Positions 1 through 9,623 of a DNA stretch of 64,000 bases are shown piece after piece. Each line of letters opens with the position of its first letter. Within the stretch, counting starts at the first letter, position 1. The stretch lies in assembly GCF_000019185.1 (NCBI RefSeq), contig NC_010334.1, positions 2,046,001 through 2,110,000 on the forward strand, read 5' to 3'. Source of the stretch: Shewanella halifaxensis HAW-EB4. GTDB taxonomy: Bacteria > Pseudomonadota > Gammaproteobacteria > Enterobacterales > Shewanellaceae. Below the pieces are notes generated by a model. It saw only the letters and a program-made list of their open reading frames with translations, was not told the DNA's origin and did no database searches. A program made the position numbers and the translations under genes.

Positions 1-217
1 CTGGTTTCACGATGGAATGGAAAACCAGAGGTCGTTCACCTGTTGTAATAAAACAATCATTTATTTGAGCCTTAACGGCTTCAGCTTTCGCTTCCGTTTC
101 GACGAACGGGATTGTAAGTGCATCAAATTCCAAAGGAAACTGAGAAAGTACCGCATGGCCGAATACCTCAGCTGTGATCGCTGTCCCATCTGAGATATAA
201 AATACTTTACGCAACAT
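1..217 (-). CDS. ppsR: PEP synthase regulatory protein PpsR (partial, 3' end outside window)
   Basis: Bifunctional serine/threonine kinase and phosphorylase (DUF299 family) that inactivates and reactivates PEP synthase by ADP-dependent phosphorylation and Pi-dependent dephosphorylation. The first 72 codons are visible, opening with MLRKVFYISDGTAITAEVFG, the usual N-terminus of the family. The ATG is preceded by AAGAGGTCAAA, a good ribosome binding site. It is transcribed divergently from ppsA across about 125 bp, so regulator and target enzyme share one intergenic region. The nucleotide-binding part of the protein lies outside the window. Identification is from the N-terminal sequence and the neighbour. 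Confidence 0.93.
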   Translation of the reverse strand, partial: MLRKVFYISDGTAITAEVFGHAVLSQFPLEFDALTIPFVETEAKAEAVKAQINDCFITTGERPLVFHSIVKP

Positions 218-343
218 TTTGACCTCTTGTAGTAATAAAATTACAAATAAAATTATACATTTACGCTTCTTGCCATGGAGTGTAAGATGCTGTTGCTCTC
301 GTGTGAAGAGCCACATTAAAATATACTTGCGGAGATAAGAACT

Positions 344-2713
344 GTGCAGCAATACGTACTCTGGTATCAAGAATTAGGCATGGGTGACGTCAACAAGGTA
401 GGCGGTAAGAACGCTTCTCTTGGAGAGATGATTAGCAATCTATCAAACGCAGGCGTTCAAGTGCCTGGTGGATTTGCGACAACATCTTTTGCGTTCAATG
501 AATTTCTTGAACAAAGTGGACTAAACCAGAAGATATACGAAATTCTAGAAACTCTAGATGTAGATGACGTGAATGCACTCGCTACAGCAGGAGCACAGAT
601 CAGACAGTGGGTTATCGATACCCCGTTCCACCCAGAATTTGAGCAAGCGGTACGTGAGTCTTACGACAAGCTTAGCTCTGAAACAAATGACGCATCATTT
701 GCAGTTCGCTCTTCAGCAACAGCAGAAGATATGCCAGATGCATCATTTGCTGGTCAACAAGAAACTTTCCTAAACGTTAAGGGTTATGAAGCCGTGTTAG
801 AAGCAACTAAGCATGTATTTGCTTCTTTGTTTAATGACCGTGCTATTTCATACCGTGTTCACCAAGGTTACGACCATAAAGGCGTCGCACTATCAGCGGG
901 TGTTCAGCGCATGGTGCGTTCAGATAAAGCGGCTTCTGGTGTTATGTTCACCATGGACACTGAGTCTGGCAACAATGACGTGGTATTTATTACTTCTTCA
1001 TTCGGCCTAGGTGAGATGGTTGTTCAAGGTGCGGTTAACCCTGACGAATTTTATGTTCATAAGCCAACTTTGGTTGCAGGACATAAAGCGGTTGTACGCC
1101 GTAACATCGGTAGCAAGCTTATCCAGATGGTGTATTCAGACGATGAATCTCATGGTAAGCAAGTTAAGATTGAAGATATCGCTGCTGACAAGCGTCGTGA
1201 ATTCTCAATTAACGATGCTGAAGTACAAGAACTTGCTAAGCAAGCAATGACTATCGAGAAGCACTACGGTCGTCCAATGGACATCGAATGGGCTAAAGAC
1301 GGTAACGACGGTAAGTTGTATATCGTACAGGCTCGTCCTGAAACTGTTCGTTCTCGTGAAGATGTACAGCTAATTGAACGTTACCACCTTAAGACTCAAG
1401 GTGACGTCGTTTGTGAAGGCCGTGCAATTGGTCACAAGATTGGTAAAGGTGTCGCTAAGGTACTTAAGTCAATCGAAGACATGGATCAAATTCAACCAGG
1501 TGATGTGTTAGTTACCGACATGACGGACCCAGATTGGGAGCCAATCATGAAGCGTGCAAGCGCGATTGTAACTAACCGTGGTGGCCGTACTTGTCACGCC
1601 GCGATTATCGCACGTGAGCTTGGCGTTCCTGCTGTTGTTGGTTGTGGCGACGTAACTGAGCGTATCAAAAATGGCCAAGAGATTACCGTTTCTTGTGCTG
1701 AAGGTGACACAGGCCTTATCTACAATGGTCTACAAGACTTTGAAGTGATTTCATCACGTGTAGATTCAATGCCTGAATTGCCAATGAAGATTACGATGAA
1801 CGTGGGTAACCCAGACCGCGCATTTGACTTTGCACGTCTACCTAACGAAGGTGTTGGTCTTGCACGTCTTGAGTTCATCATCAATCGCATGATTGGTATT
1901 CACCCTAAAGCATTGCTTGAGTTCAACGACCAAACTGCAGAGCTTCAACAAGAGATCCACGAGATGATCGCGGGTTATGAATCTCCAGTTGAATTTTACG
2001 TGGCACGTTTAGTTGAAGGTATTGCAACAATTGCTTCAGCTTTCCACCCGAAGAAAGTCATTGTTCGTATGTCTGACTTTAAGTCAAATGAATACGCAAA
2101 CTTGGTAGGTGGTGACCGTTACGAGCCAGAGGAAGAAAACCCAATGTTGGGCTTCCGCGGTGCGAGCCGCTATATCTCTGAATCGTTCCGTGATTGTTTT
2201 GCACTAGAGTGTGAAGCGATTAAGCGTGTTCGTAATGAGATGGGCCTTAAAAACGTTGAAATCATGATCCCATTCGTTCGCACATTGAGCGAAGCAGCGC
2301 AGGTGATTGAGCTTCTTAAAGAGCAAGGTCTTGAGCGTGGTAAAGATGGTTTACGCGTTATCATGATGTGTGAGTTGCCTTCAAACGCACTGCTTGCTGA
2401 ACAGTTCCTTGAGCACTTCGATGGTTTCTCTATCGGCTCAAACGACTTAACGCAGCTAACTCTTGGTCTTGACCGTGACTCAGGCATCATCAGCCATCTA
2501 TTTGATGAGCGTAATGACGCAGTTAAAGCCTTGCTTTCCATGGCAATTAAAGCGGCAAAAGCTAAGGGCGCATACGTTGGTATTTGTGGGCAAGGCCCAT
2601 CAGACCATCCAGACTTTGCGGCTTGGTTGGTTGAGCAAGGCATCGATACTGTATCGCTAAACCCAGATACCGTTATCGATACTTGGTTATACCTAGCTGA
2701 AGCTCACGGTTAA
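344..2713 (+). CDS. ppsA: Phosphoenolpyruvate synthase (pyruvate, water dikinase)
   Basis: Converts pyruvate + ATP + water to PEP + AMP + Pi, a cytoplasmic gluconeogenic step needed for growth on lactate and pyruvate. The 789-residue length is normal. An N-terminal ATP-grasp/PPDK domain (about 1-340) contains FAVRSSATAEDMPDASFAGQ. The swivelling phosphohistidine domain has TNRGGRTCHAAIIARELG with the catalytic His418. The C-terminal TIM-barrel PEP/pyruvate domain ends in GICGQGPSDHP with the proton-donor Cys748. The start is GTG, nine bases after GGAG; no upstream in-frame ATG competes. A rho-independent terminator follows. Activity is expected to be controlled by the divergent ppsR product. 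Confidence 0.97.
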   Translation: MQQYVLWYQELGMGDVNKVGGKNASLGEMISNLSNAGVQVPGGFATTSFAFNEFLEQSGLNQKIYEILETLDVDDVNALATAGAQIRQWVIDTPFHPEFEQAVRESYDKLSSETNDASFAVRSSATAEDMPDASFAGQQETFLNVKGYEAVLEATKHVFASLFNDRAISYRVHQGYDHKGVALSAGVQRMVRSDKAASGVMFTMDTESGNNDVVFITSSFGLGEMVVQGAVNPDEFYVHKPTLVAGHKAVVRRNIGSKLIQMVYSDDESHGKQVKIEDIAADKRREFSINDAEVQELAKQAMTIEKHYGRPMDIEWAKDGNDGKLYIVQARPETVRSREDVQLIERYHLKTQGDVVCEGRAIGHKIGKGVAKVLKSIEDMDQIQPGDVLVTDMTDPDWEPIMKRASAIVTNRGGRTCHAAIIARELGVPAVVGCGDVTERIKNGQEITVSCAEGDTGLIYNGLQDFEVISSRVDSMPELPMKITMNVGNPDRAFDFARLPNEGVGLARLEFIINRMIGIHPKALLEFNDQTAELQQEIHEMIAGYESPVEFYVARLVEGIATIASAFHPKKVIVRMSDFKSNEYANLVGGDRYEPEEENPMLGFRGASRYISESFRDCFALECEAIKRVRNEMGLKNVEIMIPFVRTLSEAAQVIELLKEQGLERGKDGLRVIMMCELPSNALLAEQFLEHFDGFSIGSNDLTQLTLGLDRDSGIISHLFDERNDAVKALLSMAIKAAKAKGAYVGICGQGPSDHPDFAAWLVEQGIDTVSLNPDTVIDTWLYLAEAHG

Positions 2714-2785
2714 TATTATCCATGTAAGCTTATAGTCTAAATGAAGTGTTAAATCTGTGCGATTTAACATTTTGTTAAAAACATG

Positions 2786-2815
2786 AAAAAAGCCGCTATT
2801 TAGCGGCTTTTTTTT
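2786..2815 (+). terminator. Rho-independent terminator after ppsA
   Basis: An 8-bp perfect stem (AGCCGCTA/TAGCGGCT) with a two-base spacer, preceded by A-run and followed by eight T. It separates ppsA from the next gene, so the two are probably not cotranscribed. Confidence 0.9.
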
Positions 2816-2864
2816 GTTTATAATGAGCCCATAATCTTAAGAATAACAATTGATAGAAGCCGCC

Positions 2865-5800
2865 ATGTTACCCAAGTTATCGCATCAACAAACGCTTGAA
2901 CCCATTTATCTTTCTTTTTTAACAGCATTAGAAGAGGGCGTATTTTCGGGCGATATTGATACTCGCTATAGTGCGCGCCTCGCACAAGCGACCGACAACT
3001 CGGTTTATCAGTTTCTACCTCAGGCTGTTATTTACCCAAAGACTGCTCAAGATGTGCAGATAGCACTGAAATTGGCAAACCAAGATGAGTTTGCCAAGGT
3101 GGTCTTTAGTGCAAGAGGCGGCGGTACCGGTACTAATGGCCAGTCGTTAACTCATGGCATTATTGTCGATATGTCGCGTTACATGAACCAAGTGCTAGAA
3201 GTGAATGCGTCTGAAGGTTGGGTCAAAGTACAGGCTGGAGTGATTAAAGATGCGCTTAATGACGCGCTTCTGCCTCATGGTTATTTCTTTAGTCCAGATT
3301 TATCAACCTCAAATCGTGCCACATTGGGTGGGATGATTAACACAGACGCATCGGGAGCGGGTTCCTTGGTTTATGGTAAAACCTCCGATCATGTTCTTGG
3401 CTTAACCAGCATTTTATTTGATGGCAGTGAGCTTAAAACTCAACCCTTAAGTCATGAGCAGTTAGCCGATCTTTCTTCTGTTACAGATAATCTTTTAGGT
3501 CAGAAGTTAATCTCCAGTATTGCCGAGACATGTAAAGGTCATCGTGAGCAAATCGAGCAACGCTTTCCTAAACTGAACCGCTTTTTGACCGGATACGATC
3601 TGAAAAACGTTTGGGATGACAAATTAGAACACTTTGATCTATCGCGGATCTTGACAGGCTCAGAGGGTACGCTTGCGGTGATCACCGAAGCCAAACTTAA
3701 TATTATGCCACTGCCAACATGTCGTATGATGGTCAACATCAAGTATGACTCTTTTGAGTCAGCACTGCGCCATGCACCAACTTTAGTTAAAGCCAATGCC
3801 ACGGTCGTTGAAACCGTCGACTCCAAAGTGCTTAACCTTGCCAAAGAGGACATTATTTGGCACTCGGTGTCAGCACTGATTAAAGATGTTCCAGGCAAAG
3901 AGATCGATGGCCTTAATATGGTGGAGTTTGCTGGCGAGCAAGCAGATGTTGAAGCCAGAGTTGCTAGCTTAGAGTCCATGTTGACAGCGCAAATCGACCA
4001 AAGCGAAGCGGGTTTGCTCGGTTATCAAGTTACATCAGACAAAAGCAGCATCAATACTATTTATGCCATGCGTAAAAAGGCGGTAGGGCTTTTAGGCGCA
4101 GCAAAAGGCGCGCGTAAGCCCATCGCGTTTGCCGAAGATACAGCGGTTCCCCCAGAGAAATTAGCCGACTTTATTTTAGAGTTTAGAGCGCTGCTCGATA
4201 GTCATCAGCTCCAATATGGCATGTTTGGTCATGTCGATGCGGGTGTATTGCATGTGCGTCCTGCGCTAGATATGTGCGATGAGCAAGATGAAAAGCTACT
4301 AAAAACAATTTCTGATCAAGTGGCTGAGCTAACCCTTAAGTATGGCGGTTTGATGTGGGGCGAACACGGAAAAGGCGTGCGCGGTGAATATGGCCCAGCA
4401 GTCTTTGGTGAGCACCTATATGGTTTATTAGAAGAGGTTAAGGGCTTATTTGACCCAAACAACAAATTAAACCCAGGCAAGCTGGTGGCGCCTAAAAACA
4501 GCGGGGCGATGATTTATAATGTCGATAGCGTTAAGCGCGGCGCCTTTGATAGACAAATCCCGGTCAAAACCCGTGAAGCGTTTCCTGATGTGATGAACTG
4601 TAACGGTAACGGTCTGTGCTTTAACTACAGTGTTTATTCGCCTATGTGTCCATCGTTTAAGGTGACGGGTGACAGGGTGCAATCGCCAAAAGGTCGCGCA
4701 GGTTTAATGCGCGAATGGTTACGCCTATTAGAAGCTGAAGGCGTGGATCTTAATGAGATAGCCCGCGCTAAGCCGTTAGGCTGGCTACAACGAGCGCAGA
4801 ACACATTAAAAATAGATAAAGAGTACGACTACTCTCATGAAGTCATGGAGTCGCTTAAAGGCTGTTTGGCTTGTAAGGCCTGTTCTAGTCAGTGCCCAGT
4901 TAAAGTTGATGTACCAAAATTTAGAGCACAGTTTTTTGAGATCTATTACCAGCGCTATCTGCGCCCGGTAAAAGACTATCTGGTTGCAGGAATCGAAGAT
5001 TCACTGCCTATGATGGCGACAGCGCCAAGATTGGTTAACGCGGTTTCTCAAAATAGCCTAAGTAAATGGGTGATTAAAAAGTCACTGGGTTATGTTGATG
5101 CACCAGCGCTGTCGGTCCCAACATTAAAGCAGCGCCTCGAAGGCCATGCTAGCCGTGGTTATGACTTAGCTGCACTACAATACATTCCGGACAATGAGCG
5201 CAGCCAATATGTGCTGGTGGTACAAGACCCTTTTAATAGCTTTTATGAGGCAGGTACGGTTTATCACTTTGTGCAGTTGATTGAAAAATTAGGCTTAAAA
5301 CCGATACTGCTACCATTTAAACCCAATGGTAAGCCGATCCATATTAAAGGCTTTTTAGATAAGTTTGCCCGTACGGCAAAGTCGACAGCTGACTTTTTAA
5401 ATCAAGTGGCAAAACTGAATATGCCTATGGTAGGGATAGATCCTGCATTGGTACTTTGCTATCGCGATGAATATGCTGAAGTGCTTGGTGGGGCACGTGG
5501 TCATTTTCACGTAAAACTGGCTAATGAATGGTTACTAGAAGTACTTGAAAACCAACCTGTTCGTGAGTTGATAGGAGCTGAAGCTTGCGAGCGAGAGTTT
5601 ACTTGGTTTAGCCACTGCACAGAGTCAACGGCCAAACCAAATACCGCTAACGAATGGAAGAGGATTTTTAATCACTTTGGTGCCAAGCTTAGCACGGTTA
5701 ACCTAGGCTGCTGTGGAATGGCTGGGACCTATGGTCACGAAGCTGAAAACCTTGAACGTTCGAAAGCGCTTTATAATATGTCATGGGAGCAAACGTTATC

Positions 5801-5915
5801 CACGCTGCCACAATCACAAGTGTTAATCTCCGGCTATTCTTGTCGAAGCCAAGTAAAGCGCTTTAGCGGCTTTAAGCCAAAACATCCGATTGAAGCTTTA
5901 CTTAATTTGCTTTAA
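2865..5915 (+). CDS. ydiJ: YdiJ-type FAD/4Fe-4S oxidoreductase, probable D-2-hydroxyglutarate dehydrogenase
   Basis: Large flavin and iron-sulphur oxidoreductase of about 1016 residues. An N-terminal PCMH FAD-binding domain carries SARGGGTGTNGQS, followed by an FAD-linked oxidase C-terminal domain (FGHVDAGVLHVRP, GEHGKGVRGEY). Then come two cysteine clusters for 4Fe-4S centres (CNGNGLC...SPMCP and CLACKACSSQCPV) and a C-terminal CCG-type domain (LGCCGMAGTYGHE). This order matches E. coli YdiJ, reported as a D-2-hydroxyglutarate dehydrogenase; D-lactate dehydrogenases of the Dld-II type share the plan, so substrate is inferred. I prefer the ATG at 2865 to an upstream in-frame TTG at 2850; neither has a strong ribosome binding site. 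A terminator follows. Confidence 0.88.
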   Translation: MLPKLSHQQTLEPIYLSFLTALEEGVFSGDIDTRYSARLAQATDNSVYQFLPQAVIYPKTAQDVQIALKLANQDEFAKVVFSARGGGTGTNGQSLTHGIIVDMSRYMNQVLEVNASEGWVKVQAGVIKDALNDALLPHGYFFSPDLSTSNRATLGGMINTDASGAGSLVYGKTSDHVLGLTSILFDGSELKTQPLSHEQLADLSSVTDNLLGQKLISSIAETCKGHREQIEQRFPKLNRFLTGYDLKNVWDDKLEHFDLSRILTGSEGTLAVITEAKLNIMPLPTCRMMVNIKYDSFESALRHAPTLVKANATVVETVDSKVLNLAKEDIIWHSVSALIKDVPGKEIDGLNMVEFAGEQADVEARVASLESMLTAQIDQSEAGLLGYQVTSDKSSINTIYAMRKKAVGLLGAAKGARKPIAFAEDTAVPPEKLADFILEFRALLDSHQLQYGMFGHVDAGVLHVRPALDMCDEQDEKLLKTISDQVAELTLKYGGLMWGEHGKGVRGEYGPAVFGEHLYGLLEEVKGLFDPNNKLNPGKLVAPKNSGAMIYNVDSVKRGAFDRQIPVKTREAFPDVMNCNGNGLCFNYSVYSPMCPSFKVTGDRVQSPKGRAGLMREWLRLLEAEGVDLNEIARAKPLGWLQRAQNTLKIDKEYDYSHEVMESLKGCLACKACSSQCPVKVDVPKFRAQFFEIYYQRYLRPVKDYLVAGIEDSLPMMATAPRLVNAVSQNSLSKWVIKKSLGYVDAPALSVPTLKQRLEGHASRGYDLAALQYIPDNERSQYVLVVQDPFNSFYEAGTVYHFVQLIEKLGLKPILLPFKPNGKPIHIKGFLDKFARTAKSTADFLNQVAKLNMPMVGIDPALVLCYRDEYAEVLGGARGHFHVKLANEWLLEVLENQPVRELIGAEACEREFTWFSHCTESTAKPNTANEWKRIFNHFGAKLSTVNLGCCGMAGTYGHEAENLERSKALYNMSWEQTLSTLPQSQVLISGYSCRSQVKRFSGFKPKHPIEALLNLL

Positions 5916-5925
5916 TTAGCACCCA

Positions 5926-5955
5926 GTAAAAAACTAGCCTCTGGCTAGTTTTTTA
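5926..5955 (+). terminator. Rho-independent terminator after ydiJ
   Basis: AAAAACTAGCC/GGCTAGTTTTT stem with a TCT loop. The A-rich left and T-rich right arms would allow termination on either strand, but only the plus-strand gene ends here. Confidence 0.85.
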
Positions 5956-6071
5956 CTTTTAGGGCTAGTCGATATCAGAGCGTTGTCTCAAGATAGAGAA
6001 AGACTAAAGAAATCAGTTTTAGGCAGATAAAGGATTATTGTTAGACTATCCAAAAGGGAAAAGAGGTACAC

Positions 6072-6515
6072 ATGACACCAAAAGATATTCATTCAACGGA
6101 CGCTATAGATGCAATCTCTTCATTAACGCAAGGGGCGCCATTATGTGCAGAACAAGCGATATTTGAAATCAATGAAAATGGTGAATGGTTTTATCGAGGT
6201 GAAACATTACCGGTTAAGTTTTGTAAGCTATTTTCCACAATTTTAAACCGTGTTGACGGTGAATATTTTCTTATCACGCCTGTTGAAAAGCTGCGGGTAA
6301 CGGTTGCTAAGCAAGCGTTAATCATTGTTGACTATCAGCCCTATGATGAAGCGGGCTTCTGGCTCAAAACGAGCATTAATAGCGAGCATAGTATTAAAGA
6401 CTTTGAACCGTTTTTTGTCGACGAGGATTGCATTAGTTTAACGCTTGAAAGAGGCGTTGAAGCAAGGCTAAATCGGGCTTGTTATTATCGTTTTATTGAT
6501 GCGTTTATAGTCTGA
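6072..6515 (+). CDS. DUF1285 family protein
   Basis: A 147-residue cytoplasmic protein with no signal peptide or membrane segment. It shows the core I associate with DUF1285: an EINENGEWFYRGETLPVKF motif (residues about 32-50), then KLFSTILNRVDGEYFLITPVEK. Function of the family is unknown. The ATG sits after AAAGAGGTACAC, a reasonable ribosome binding site. It stands alone between the ydiJ terminator and a MarR-type regulator with about 155 bp on the downstream side, so an operon with that regulator is possible but not shown. Confidence 0.75.
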   Translation: MTPKDIHSTDAIDAISSLTQGAPLCAEQAIFEINENGEWFYRGETLPVKFCKLFSTILNRVDGEYFLITPVEKLRVTVAKQALIIVDYQPYDEAGFWLKTSINSEHSIKDFEPFFVDEDCISLTLERGVEARLNRACYYRFIDAFIV

Positions 6516-6670
6516 AATTAGCTAAAACAAGCTTAGCGATTTGTTTTATTTCAACATAATGATTTATAAGCTGTTTGAATGAATATGCGCAATAAGCGTT
6601 CACTAATGCTAGTTTCTTTTGGTGTAAGTGATAAGATTAAATGAAGCATAAACAGCCGTGGAGGTGTTGA

Positions 6671-7084
6671 TTGAATCAATTTGAGAGTCTAGGTTACTTG
6701 GTGTCTCATTTGAATGTTGATCTACAAAACTCATTAGATCAACGTCTTAGACGATACCAATTAGAGATTAAGCTATGGCCTGTGCTGTTTTCACTATGGC
6801 AGGAAGAGGGCGTGACTCAAACTGCACTCTCTAAGCGCTGTGATGTTGCAAATTACACTATGACTCGATTGCTCGACCAATTACAAGAACAAGGCTTGAT
6901 CACTCGTCATCAGGATGCTGAGAACCGCCGAGCCTTTCAAATATACCTCACCGATAACGGTAAAGCCCTTGAGCAGGACTTAGTTAGAGAGGCTGAGCGA
7001 GTCAATGAAGCCTTTTTAGATAATTTGGCCTTGGATGAGCGACAGATATTTTTAAAACTGCTGAATAAAATCAATCGTTATTAA
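6671..7084 (+). CDS. MarR family transcriptional regulator
   Basis: A 137-residue winged-helix repressor of the MarR type. The recognition region reads VTQTALSKRCDVANYTMTRLLDQL with the wing around GLITRHQDAENRRAFQIYLT, the standard MarR arrangement; the flanking helices would form the dimer interface. Start is TTG, chosen because GGAGGTG lies five to seven bases upstream and the first residues (MNQFESLGYLVSHLN) fit the family's N-terminal helix. Such proteins sense small phenolics or oxidants and repress adjacent genes; no adjacent divergent target is evident, so its regulon is unknown. Confidence 0.88.
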   Translation: MNQFESLGYLVSHLNVDLQNSLDQRLRRYQLEIKLWPVLFSLWQEEGVTQTALSKRCDVANYTMTRLLDQLQEQGLITRHQDAENRRAFQIYLTDNGKALEQDLVREAERVNEAFLDNLALDERQIFLKLLNKINRY

Positions 7085-7447
7085 TCTATTATAAATAAGC
7101 TGTACTGCACCATACACAAATTGACCATTTGAGTGTTGATTTCACTGTACAAGCTACACGTAAGCACTCCAACACTTGCTGGTGAACAAAACTACTCACA
7201 AGGAACGACACTTAGTACATGAAGAAAGACTATAGCCTATATCTTTGTGAAAGCGCCGCGTGGTAAATATCACCCATTGGATGGTATCTTACTAACGCTA
7301 TAATTACCTCGTACCAATCTCCAGTGTATTTGATTTTATCGCATTAAAAGCATTTCTATTTTCATACAATTTTTGGTTTTACACACTCGACTCGCCAGGC
7401 TCTAACTGCTATGAGTATAATGATAGCAATCGTCGAAAGGAGTCTAT
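7085..7447. other. Intergenic region without recognised gene
   Basis: About 360 bp of A+T-rich sequence between the MarR gene and the lipoprotein gene. No open frame with a plausible start, no strong hairpin followed by T-run and no tRNA-like fold was found. The lipoprotein promoter is presumably in the right half. Confidence 0.5.
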
Positions 7448-7858
7448 ATGAAACCGCTAATTATTACTCTATGCGCTGTATCCCTATTAAGTGCTTGCTC
7501 AGTCAATATCAATAAACCGAAGTCATCAAAATCGGCTCCGATAGCGCAGACCAACACTATTGGTGGGTATATTCAATCGATAAACCTTGCTAGCGGTGCC
7601 ACCTTAGTGGTGGAAGAGGGCCGTTTAGAGCCACGTTCAATAGGTAGCGTGACAGTAAAGCTCTATCGTGATCTTAACGTCGGAGACTTTGCGGGGGCTG
7701 TGAGTTTTGTACGTGATGGAACCATTCTAAAAGCAATGTTGATTGAAAATGGCAGCAATAAACAAAAGTTATCAATTACCACTGTGACCGCGGGAAGTGG
7801 AAATTACCAAGCGAGTCAGCTGGTGTGTATCGAAGGTGATAGCATCTCGCTGTGCTAG
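7448..7858 (+). CDS. Small predicted lipoprotein, function unknown
   Basis: A 136-residue exported lipoprotein. Residues 1-17 form a signal peptide with lipobox LLSAC, lipid-anchored at Cys17; the next residue, Ser, would not favour inner-membrane retention, so an outer-membrane location is likely. The mature part has a short Lys/Ser/Pro linker followed by a beta-rich domain with two C-terminal cysteines (Cys127 and the terminal Cys136) that could pair. AAAGGAG seven bases before the ATG is a strong ribosome binding site. I do not recognise the family. Confidence 0.75.
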   Translation: MKPLIITLCAVSLLSACSVNINKPKSSKSAPIAQTNTIGGYIQSINLASGATLVVEEGRLEPRSIGSVTVKLYRDLNVGDFAGAVSFVRDGTILKAMLIENGSNKQKLSITTVTAGSGNYQASQLVCIEGDSISLC

Positions 7859-7917
7859 TAGCATGTAGAGAGTATCGTTAGGCTAGCTTATTACGTGTAA
7901 TCGAAAGCTATTCAGAG

Positions 7918-8262
7918 TTAACTTAGGGTGAGTAGAAATACGATCACTATTCCCACTGCTAATATCCCCTGCTGCGTGAGTTGGCGGCTGCGATACAGCT
8001 CTTTCTTACCTTGCTTAAGGCTTGCAACTAAATTGTTTTGTTTGTAAATACGACAGATAAGCTGTTCTGTCATAGGGTCTAGAAACAAAAGCAATTTAGC
8101 CGGCTTGCCATCATTCAGCACTAGATTATGTTCACTCTGCTGGCCGAAATTGAGCTTACTCGAGACGCGCTTACCATTAATATACATCTGCTCTAAACCA
8201 GACCAGTTACTGGCTTGTAACTCGATATTATCTTGGTTAAGTGCATATTTAAACGTCACCAT
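7918..8262 (-). CDS. Hypothetical protein with C-terminal membrane anchor
   Basis: A 114-residue protein with a soluble beta-rich N-terminal part (residues about 1-90) and one C-terminal hydrophobic segment (GILAVGIVIVFLLTLS) that runs to the stop, so probably tail-anchored in the inner membrane with the body in the cytoplasm. The motif MYINGKRVSSKLNFG and the following strands suggest a small beta-sandwich, but I do not recognise the family. It converges on the lipoprotein gene and is separated from leucine dehydrogenase by a terminator. Confidence 0.6.
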   Translation of the reverse strand: MVTFKYALNQDNIELQASNWSGLEQMYINGKRVSSKLNFGQQSEHNLVLNDGKPAKLLLFLDPMTEQLICRIYKQNNLVASLKQGKKELYRSRQLTQQGILAVGIVIVFLLTLS

Positions 8263-8390
8263 GGTGCGGCCCCTGTCTAATTGCTGAGGCCTTAATTCAA
8301 GCAGAGGAAAGTCATCTTTTCCAGTGTACTTGGGGGGATTGCTTAATTCAGTTTGTTATCTATTTGTTGAGCTTAGCAATTGTGGGCAAA

Positions 8391-8423
8391 AAAATACCCA
8401 GCAATATAAGCTGGGTATTTTTT
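8391..8423 (-). terminator. Rho-independent terminator of leucine dehydrogenase gene
   Basis: Perfect 12-bp stem AAAATACCCAGC/GCTGGGTATTTT with a seven-base loop, rich in A/T on both outer flanks. It lies just after the leucine dehydrogenase stop codon on the minus strand. Confidence 0.88.
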
Positions 8424-8436
8424 ATGGTTAGCCTGT

Positions 8437-9468
8437 CTATTTTGCAGCGTTAATAATGGCTCTTGCCATTTCGTCTGCAACATCACCAGTGGTGCGGTTT
8501 TGCTCATCAGACTGAGCGAAAATCGTCAGTAGGGTATTGTAGATCTCTTCAACTTTTGCAGTCGCAGCGGTTGCATCGTAATCTTTCTCGAAAGAAACGT
8601 TGATGATCCCGCCAGCGTTTATTACATAATCTGGCGCGTATAAGATGCCAAGCTCTTTTAGCATCTCGCCATGACGTACTTCAGCAAGCTGGTTGTTGGC
8701 ACAGCCAGCAACAATTTTGGCCTTAAGCAGTGGGATCGTGATGTCATTAACCGTTGCACCTAAAGCACAGGGGGCATAGATGTCTACATCTTGATGGTAA
8801 ATATCTTGAGGTGCGACAACCGTAGCACCGAACTCAGTGGCAACTCTGTCTAATGAAGCTTGGTGAATATCGGTAACGATCAGCTCAGCTCCCTCTTCAT
8901 GCAAGTGACGACAAAGGTAATAACCAACGTGCCCAACACCTTGTACAGAGATCTTTAGCCCTTTTAGACTGTCTAAGCCAAGCTGGTGCTTAACCGCAGC
9001 CTTAATTCCTAAATAGGTACCTAAAGCTGTATATGGAGATGGATCGCCACTCTTACCTTCTAGGCCTGCCATATATGGGGTTTCTTGATGGGCAATCATA
9101 ATGTCGGCAGTTGATACGCCCACATCTTCGGCTGAGAAGTATTTACCACCTAAGGTATGAATGCAACGACCGAATGCTCTAAACAGTGCCTCTCTATCTT
9201 GTACCTTAGGATCGGCGATGATGACAGACTTACCGCCTCCCATTGCTAAACCTGCCAATGCATTCTTATAAGTCATGCCGCGTGATAGGCGTAATACGTC
9301 AGTGATGGCTTCGTCATCAGACTCATAGTTCCACATTCTGCAGCCACCAACGGCTGGGCCTAGATTAGTATTGTGGATGGCGATTATGGCTTTTAAGCCG
9401 CTTTCTTTATCATGACAAAATACGACCTGTTCATGGTCGTCGAAAGAGATGTGATTAAAAACTGCCAC
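8437..9468 (-). CDS. ldh: Leucine dehydrogenase (Glu/Leu/Phe/Val dehydrogenase family)
   Basis: NAD-dependent oxidative deamination of leucine, isoleucine and valine to the branched 2-oxo acids, the entry step of branched-chain amino acid breakdown. The 343-residue protein has the family signature with the catalytic lysine in AGLAMGGGKSVIIADPK, and a C-terminal Rossmann dinucleotide site at ISVQGVGHVGYYLCRHL. The first residues (MAVFNHISFDDHEQVVF) match short leucine dehydrogenases rather than the longer glutamate enzymes. Upstream lies a 20-bp perfect palindrome resembling LiuR sites, so induction by branched-chain catabolism is likely. Monocistronic with its own terminator. Confidence 0.93.
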   Translation of the reverse strand: MAVFNHISFDDHEQVVFCHDKESGLKAIIAIHNTNLGPAVGGCRMWNYESDDEAITDVLRLSRGMTYKNALAGLAMGGGKSVIIADPKVQDREALFRAFGRCIHTLGGKYFSAEDVGVSTADIMIAHQETPYMAGLEGKSGDPSPYTALGTYLGIKAAVKHQLGLDSLKGLKISVQGVGHVGYYLCRHLHEEGAELIVTDIHQASLDRVATEFGATVVAPQDIYHQDVDIYAPCALGATVNDITIPLLKAKIVAGCANNQLAEVRHGEMLKELGILYAPDYVINAGGIINVSFEKDYDATAATAKVEEIYNTLLTIFAQSDEQNRTTGDVADEMARAIINAAK

Positions 9469-9623
9469 TTGTTGATCTCCGCTGTGAGCTTCGAATGACC
9501 GCCGCTGTGTAATTACAGGGTAGCCTACTTGTTATATTTATTGCAGAACGATAGCATTTAGGGATACTCTCAACAAAGTAAAGATTCGGATTATTTGTGA
9601 ACTATCTGGCAATTTTGCTTTCC

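Noticed and set aside
2170..2643. 157-codon minus-strand frame inside ppsA
   Set aside because: Antisense shadow of a conserved gene; Ser/Arg-rich composition typical of such shadows.
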